Made by a program: the position numbers and the translations under genes. 64,000 nucleotides of DNA from Austropuccinia psidii (taxonomy: Eukaryota; Basidiomycota; Pucciniomycetes; Pucciniales; Sphaerophragmiaceae), in assembly GCA_023105745.1 (NCBI GenBank), contig JALGQZ010000002.1:76921285-76985284 (forward strand). Direction: 5' to 3'. Positions 58,830 to 64,000 of the stretch are shown here, piece after piece. The notes beneath the pieces are model-generated. The model was not told the DNA's origin. It did no database searches and saw only the letters and a program-made list of their open reading frames with translations. Every line of letters begins with the position of its first letter. Position 1 is the first letter of the stretch.

Positions 58830-60416
58830 CTAAGGCTTGGTAATGATGTTATCCCTGTTGATGTTGCTGTTGATGTCTTTTGGGGCATTACGATAGTGTG
58901 GAACGTAGGCATATCCCTTTTTATGAGGGAGTGGAATGCGAGATGGTGAGCTGATAGTGGTGCATGGTTCAATGGGAGTCTTATTAGGTTCAGAGTTGAT
59001 GGTGATTGTAGGTTCACTGGATGGGATGGGAGTTGGAGGACTCCAGTCATCTGTGATGGTTGGATTAGTGGGCGGAATGTTGTTCTTACACGGCCAGGAG
59101 GGTATGATCGCAATTTGTGAGGGTTGAGTTGAAAATGAGTTATTGGTAGTTGTACAGGGAAGTCCTTCAACAGGTTTCTTGAGAGAGCCCAATGTAGAGT
59201 AATCAAGTTTAAAAGGGACTGTGGTGTAGTCTAGGCTTATTATGACCTTACCAGTTTGGGGATCTAGGAATTGGCTAGCATCTGAGTAATCTTCTGGCCC
59301 TAAGTATAGTAGAGGTTTAGATGGTGGAAGGACCTTGTATTCAGGCTGCCTACACACAAAGGCCTTTAAACCGAAAGGAATCAGTGAATTCAACTTGCGT
59401 ACTGGTTCAATATTTGATTTGAGATTCGAGAGAACACTGACTGGGGATTTCCAGTTTAGACTGCGAGAGGGGAGTAAGTTGATTAGATCGGAAGATAATT
59501 TTATAGCCTCATCCCAGAACTGGATGGGCACATTGGATTGGGCAAGTAGGCACCGGCACTTAGTAAGCAACGTCTGATTGAAACGTTCAGCAATGCCATT
59601 GGTCTGAGGACTGTTAGCTGGGCCTCGTTTGAATACTATCCCCAATGCTTTGGTCTTGGATCTGAAACTAGTGGAGTAGAACTCACCCCCTCAATAGGTA
59701 TGCAAAAAACCGGGGCATCTTTGGATTTTGTTTTGTATCTCATGAATGTAAGACATGAGTTTCAATTCGGCTTGCGATTTTTGGTTAAGTAAGTAGACTC
59801 GGTTGAATTGGGAGAAGTCATCAATGATTACTAAAACATATTGAATTGAGTTTTTGGCTAGGGGAGTGATTTCTAATATGTCGAAGTGAAGTTTTTTGAA
59901 AGGTTGGTCTGCGGACGGAATTGGATGATTGTGGGGTGAGGCTTTGATCTTGCAAGATTTGAATATGTGACAATTACTGTTTACGTTCAGTGGTATCAAC
60001 TGTTTGAGGTCATTGAGGTGTAGAAACTGCTTCAGGTATTCATTGGATGGATGACCTAATATAATGTGCCAGTCCCTACTGGTAGTAGTAGTAGAGTCTT
60101 CGATGATTGAGTTAGTTGAGGGTTGGAATTGAGATACGTACAAGTTTCCTTTTCTAGGGAATGTTTGTACTATTTGATTCCCTGATTTCACAATGATTGT
60201 CTGGTTCTTCTGGTAGGATCTAAGGCCATGATCCTCCAGTTGTGAGGCAGAAATCAGGTTCGAGCGTCCTTGGGGGGTATAGTACACTGGGTATAATGTG
60301 TATCCTCTGAGATTAAGCTTGCCCATTAACGTTATCTCAATGATTCCGGAGAAGGTTCACATTGTTATTTTTGTTGGTTGGGGATTGGTGAAAAGAGCTA
60401 AATTACATACTGTTTA
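58830..60416 (-). pseudogene. Copia-3 integrase region
   Basis: Integrase with zinc-finger His pair in WHIILGHPSNEYLK; the Cys pair is NCHIFKSC (C-x5-C, degenerate against C-x2-C). Core: HFDILEITP...VIIDDFSQF; the second catalytic motif is damaged (HTY, stop, GGEFYSTSF, near 59691); the third is NSPQTNGIAERFNQ. The long Pro/Ser-rich tail linking to RT (NNIPPTNPTITDDWSPPTPI) is typical of copia integrases. A further TGA lies near 60357 (ITM, stop, TFSG). Confidence 0.88.
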
Positions 60417-61448
60417 TCAAGAGGCTCCTGAGTCATGTATGAGTTCAGTGTTGTTTTCACTTGATATGGACATTAGTTGCAGCTGATCATGTGCATCCTC
60501 CTGAACATAGAATCCATCATCATCCTCCGTTAGTTCTTCAGTAGTTTTGTTATCGTGAATCTTCTCTTCAGCCTGGTTGGAAGAGTGATAATTGGCGAAG
60601 TACTCTTTCATGTACTTGTTGAGAAAAACTTTAAACTTTTCTTCCAGGTTAGCACCCTGATTGAAACAAGTGGGAGTAACCCCTGAAAGATGTGGCCTTG
60701 GATGGCCTTGAGTGGTTGAGCTTGGCTTGGTGAATAAGCTGGTTGAGGAGTGATGTAGGTGAGGTGGTCGATACAACGGTTTGAATTGACTTAGATATAG
60801 TGTAGAGTCAGGGATTTTTCTTGTCCTGTGACTGTCTTCGATCACGAGCCTGCTGGTTATTTGTTCAAGGTTAAACGGAGTAGCGTATTATAGGGTCTGT
60901 ACAAGACCAGTGAGGGAGGAGTCCTGTCCAATACTCATTAGTAGTATTGTGGCAGCTGCACCCTCACCAATGTCCATCTGAAAAGTATTCCCAACTGCAC
61001 AGTTTTGGAATGACCGAAATAGGTCAGTGAATTTATAGGCGTGATTTGCAAGTGAAGTATTTGGATCATACGTGAGATTGACAAGATCAAACAGTCGTTG
61101 ACACAAAGTGACCATGCAGTTTTGACCACAAGCCTCAGACAGGGCTTTGAGTGATTCAAGGAAATATTCCTTCTGAAGTAGAACTGGTTGAAGTTCTTCA
61201 GATACGGTGGATAGAAGAGTGGACATACCAAAAGCATTTGCTTTGATGCATTCAGATGTAGAGTTGTTGGTTTTGGTCCATTCGGAGTTGAACAGATTGT
61301 CATACCCTTTGTAGAGAAAGGCATACTTCAACTGTTGTCGCCACCAAATCCAGTTTTGTCGGTTCAGTTTGACTATTGATTGTTTTGACATTGCTTCTCC
61401 TTTGGTGTCCATAGGGAAAAGATTCTTTTTGCCTGTTGTTGATTCCAT
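60412..61448 (-). pseudogene. Copia-3 gag and protease start
   Basis: ATG 61448 (MESTTGKKNLFPMDTKGEAM), with the conserved gag block VKLNRQNWIWWRQQLKYAF. TAA 60890-60888 interrupts after GLVQTL; the frame goes on through an acidic EELTEDDDGFY segment to the protease motif ELIHDSGAS, followed at once by TGA TAA (60417-60412). No CCHC knuckle is visible, unlike Copia-1 and Copia-2. Confidence 0.88.
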
Positions 61449-61516
61449 ATTAATTACGGCCTGTCCTTCCAGCTCTGTGTGCAGAGATTATATCAAGTGC
61501 GAACGACTCGCTACCA
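61449..61516 (-). promoter_or_regulatory. Copia-3 short leader and primer-binding site
   Basis: In sense, the 5' LTR ends ...TATTATTACA and is followed by TGGTAGCGAGTCG. This is a normal tRNA 3'-end type primer site (starts TGG; TGGTAGCG fits fungal initiator Met tRNA). Gag starts only 68 nt after the LTR. Confidence 0.75.
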
Positions 61517-62149
61517 TGTAATAATAGTCGAGAGTTGGTTACGATCTAACGACTTCTGTCGTCACTTTATTGCAGTATAAATATATATTTATATTTCTTG
61601 CACACAGTAGTGGTAAAGCTCTAATTGATTACGATTAAGTACAGAGGTTAGTATGGATGTGTAGTAGAAGTTGCTAGTTAATGCTATAAGATAAAAATGA
61701 GTTAAGTGGAAGGGTGTTTACCTTCGACAACTAGAACACTAATGATACGGATATTACTACGTCTATCTGAGCTACTTTTTCAACTACAAAGACACAGCCT
61801 GAATACAATATATTGAGTTAATCTGATGGTTACAAGTACTTGATTGTCAGAGATGAAATAGAATGTTTTAGTGATTTGTTTACCTCCACTGTCCCTCTGT
61901 ATCACCCATAGTCAGTAGAAGAGCCTTAATCCTGATTTGAGGTTTGTAGTCATCGGGTCGTAAGGATTATGGTGAAGATGAGTTATGGGAGAGAGTGAAA
62001 GAGAAATATAAGACTGAATCAAAAATTGAGAGTCAAGGAAGTTTGGAATCGGTATTTGTACGCGGGAATTGATCGATCCGCAGTTGTGATGCGGATCAGT
62101 TTTGATTACGTCAGTGTCGAAAGTTCTGGTAAGATCAATTATGACGTCA
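61517..62149 (-). repeat. Copia-3 5' LTR (633 bp)
   Basis: Same length as the 3' LTR with scattered substitutions only. Contains a TATA-rich tract (plus ATAAATATATATTTATAT near 61575). Confidence 0.93.
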
Positions 62150-62216
62150 ATTTGTTAGTGGACCACTTCTCATGAAGTAATATCTTTCTAAAGAGGTTGA
62201 CCTATTTTACTGCCAG

Positions 62217-62997
62217 AAAACGCAAGCAATCGTCAAGGTGGTTACGTACCAAAGCTTTCTCAAAACCAAATCCCGCATTCGGACTCATCCCAGAATCAAA
62301 AGCCATGGCCGGCTAATGTAGGCAAGATTTTGGGATTGGTTGATCCCCCCTTTTGTCAACCTAAGTGCGGTAGCATCTGTACATCAAACATATTTGGTAT
62401 GCTACAACTTAGCACAAGATATTAAGCCAAATCTGCAATTCTAGGTGAAATCAATGCAGACCCAGGTTTGCATTCGGGAACACCTGGGAATTACAAACCT
62501 GTCAAAGCAGCTCAGTATAGAGATTATGAACCAACTCAAGCCAAGAACTGGCCAAAGTGTCCTATCAATCCAGACGGAAAAGTCCAATTCAACAACCTGG
62601 TGATCCCTACTGCGGGGCTTATCCTGATTCTTAAACATGCTATTCGGAGAGAACTTATGTGAGAAGATATATTGATTGTGCAAACAATGCGCAAGACCCA
62701 CGCTGCAGCCAATCCAATCCCATACCACAAAAGGAAACAGATTTTTGCACCATGTATCCCTACACAGCTTACTGCCGGAAATCCAATGAAAAAAAATCAG
62801 AACTCATAGCTGATTGCGCACACTCTCCAAACAATCCTGAATGTCAAAGGTTCAAGAAGAAAGCTGATTGCACTATTGATCCAGAAGCAGAAGAATGCAA
62901 GACTTCAAAACAAAAAATCTGGGAAAAAATGAGTTGTTGTCACAAGTCTTCGAACAGCCCTTTGTGTCCAAATTCAATGATCAAAGTCCCAGTTTGA
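62217..62997 (+). pseudogene. Secreted cysteine-rich protein gene, last exons with C-x8-C repeats
   Basis: The acceptor TTTTACTGCCAG (ends 62216) is followed by an exon 62217-62396 that completes the Lys codon left open at 56475. A 48-bp GT-AG intron (62397-62444) precedes the last exon. Cys motifs: FCQPKCGSIC (C-x3-C-x3-C), then six C-x8-C units, for example CANNAQDPRC, CTMYPYTAYC, CAHSPNNPEC, CTIDPEAEEC and CHKSSNSPLC. The first unit (YCGAYPDS, stop, TC) is interrupted by TAA 62632-62634 and preceded by a frame change near 62590-62600. Alternatively a 50-bp intron (62600-62649, GT...AG, phase 0) would skip both. It ends TGA 62995-62997. Confidence 0.6.
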
Positions 62998-63002
62998 GAA
63001 TC

Positions 63003-64000
63003 TGTCACAGGGGCTCTTGGACAGAAATACAAGAGTGGCCTGGCACTCAGCAATCAGGGAACTCACTTGGAAGACTCCAAAAGGATAAAGAATAAAAATA
63101 ATAAGAATGAATTCCTCTAAAAGATATGCAGGTACAAGATGAGATGCAAAAGAGGAAAGGGAAGCCAAATGGCCAAAGAGCCAACCAAGTAAGTCCTTAA
63201 TCACTGTTTCAACCTGCCAAAAATGAATAATGGAATTAGTAAGGATATGACCACCAAATATCCATTGACAGGCGAAGAAAGAGGAAAGAAAAAAGTGCTA
63301 AATGACTGACTTAATAATATCAGTATTTGCTTCACTAAGAATGAAAAGAAAATAAAGATAAAATAAAATCAAAATATATTAATTAACTGGGGAAAACCCC
63401 CCAGGGTGGAAAGGGTAGCCGGTATATGTGAAAAGTTGGGAGCTTGAGTTCTTCAGGCTGAAAACTGATCTGTATTGATCCTTGAGGCTGTATTGATTGT
63501 TTTGGGAATTGATACAGCTGGCTAATATTGAGATTGAATTGGGTTGAATGAATTTCCCATGATTGAAAATGAAATACAGGTCTTGATGGATCCAGACTGT
63601 ATTGAAATGAATATGGTTGCCAAGATGGAATGAGTGGAGCTTTGACACTTGACAACTTCTTTTTGGCACTGCCTCTTGAATACACTTGAGAATGAATTGA
63701 AAATATTCCCTTGGAATGAATACTTGGAGTGAGAATAACCAATGACTGCTTGATGGCGTCATTGGTCTTTGACGCTGAAACACTTGCTCTTGAGCCTTGA
63801 TGATTCCTCTGAATGATTGGGTGCCTTGATGACGTGATGAGATGTTGGAATGTTGAAATGAACATTTGATATTGCCACCATTGAATTGCTGTTGAAAAAT
63901 GATGCACAATGATATATAACATCATTTATGGCATATTGGTTGATTGGCAAGAAGATTACGTCCAAAGGTCTTGAGATGGAAAGGCAGAGGGAAAAGGATG
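63003..64000 (-). repeat. LTR of a Ty3-A/B/C-related element (runs off the window)
   Basis: Begins TGTCACAGGGGCTCTTGG and follows the family LTR: CCTGCC...GGAATTAGTAA...GACCACC, AATATATTAATTAACTGGGG (proposed RNA-start site), and a decayed AT palindrome near 63895-63930. It is clearly diverged, so a sister subfamily. It starts 5 bp after the host stop codon; expected target copy GAATC (62998-63002). Internal region, if any, is outside. Open frames inside are chance. Confidence 0.85.

Larger units (their letters stand above)
56574..62149 (-). mobile_element. Copia-3: full-length Ty1/copia in an intron of the host gene
   Basis: Minus-strand element, 5576 bp, LTRs of equal length (633 bp), flanked by ATTTG (56569-56573 and 62150-62154). 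Gag-pol (61448 to 57204) stays in one frame throughout and is broken only by nonsense codons. It lies between donor 56476 and acceptor 62216 of the secreted-protein gene, lengthening that intron from about 0.16 to 5.7 kb. It differs clearly from Copia-1 and Copia-2 in sequence and primer site. Confidence 0.95.

Noticed and set aside
63379..63925. Two minus-strand frames of about 180 codons near the right edge
   Set aside because: They lie in the partial LTR starting at 63003 and have no domain.

Overview
The window is eukaryotic and almost certainly from a rust fungus (Pucciniales). It is AT-rich, with short GT-AG introns and no operons or bacterial signals, and is packed with nested LTR retrotransposons. 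From memory, the Ty3 gag and polyprotein families look like those abundant in the myrtle rust Austropuccinia psidii. I could not run a search, so the species is a best guess. I saw no rRNA, tRNA or CRISPR.

Layout. 1-7511: remains of three older Ty3 elements. These are a minus-strand gag start with its 5' LTR (Ty3-F, 1-3165), a 5'-truncated RNase H/integrase/chromodomain piece with its 3' LTR (Ty3-E, 3166-6540), and a chromodomain tail with its 3' LTR (Ty3-G, 6928-7511, resuming at 17125-18832). 7512-17119: Ty3-A, full length, plus strand, TSD GGTAG, inserted in the Ty3-G LTR. 18958-28728: Ty3-B, full length, minus strand, TSD TAATC, inserted in the gag zinc knuckle of an older relative (Ty3-D, to 30737). 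30738-34200: an LTR and unassigned AT-rich DNA. 34741-40168: Copia-1, minus strand, TSD GCAAT, with a 589-bp solo LTR inside its gag (TSD CCAGG). 40227-55497: Copia-2, plus strand, TSD CGCCC, split by Ty3-C (43156-53473, minus strand, TSD CAATG). The 5' LTR of Ty3-C itself carries a 464-bp TRIM (52800-53263, TSD GGTGG). 56574-62149: Copia-3, minus strand, TSD ATTTG. 63003-64000: start of one more Ty3 LTR.

Host DNA. Subtracting the transposons leaves one apparent host locus: about 34200-34740, 40174-40226, 55503-56573 and 62155-63002. It holds a multi-exon gene for a secreted, cysteine-rich protein, with a signal peptide in exon 1 and six C-x8-C units at the C-terminus. Every exon junction I propose keeps phase across the intron that Copia-3 entered. 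In-frame stops suggest it is now a pseudogene.

How the elements work. Ty3-A, -B and -C are one chromodomain (chromovirus) family. All three show: (i) a textbook -1 gag-pol frameshift signal, with a slippery heptamer, 6-nt spacer and 11-bp stem; (ii) a 5' leader complementary to a site inside the LTR, suggesting Tf1-like self-priming; (iii) the same out-of-frame deletion between reverse transcriptase and RNase H; (iv) direct repeats in the 3' region. The TRIM shares their terminal 7 bp, polypurine tract and self-priming layout, so it may be their non-autonomous partner. The Copia elements instead have tRNA-type primer sites.
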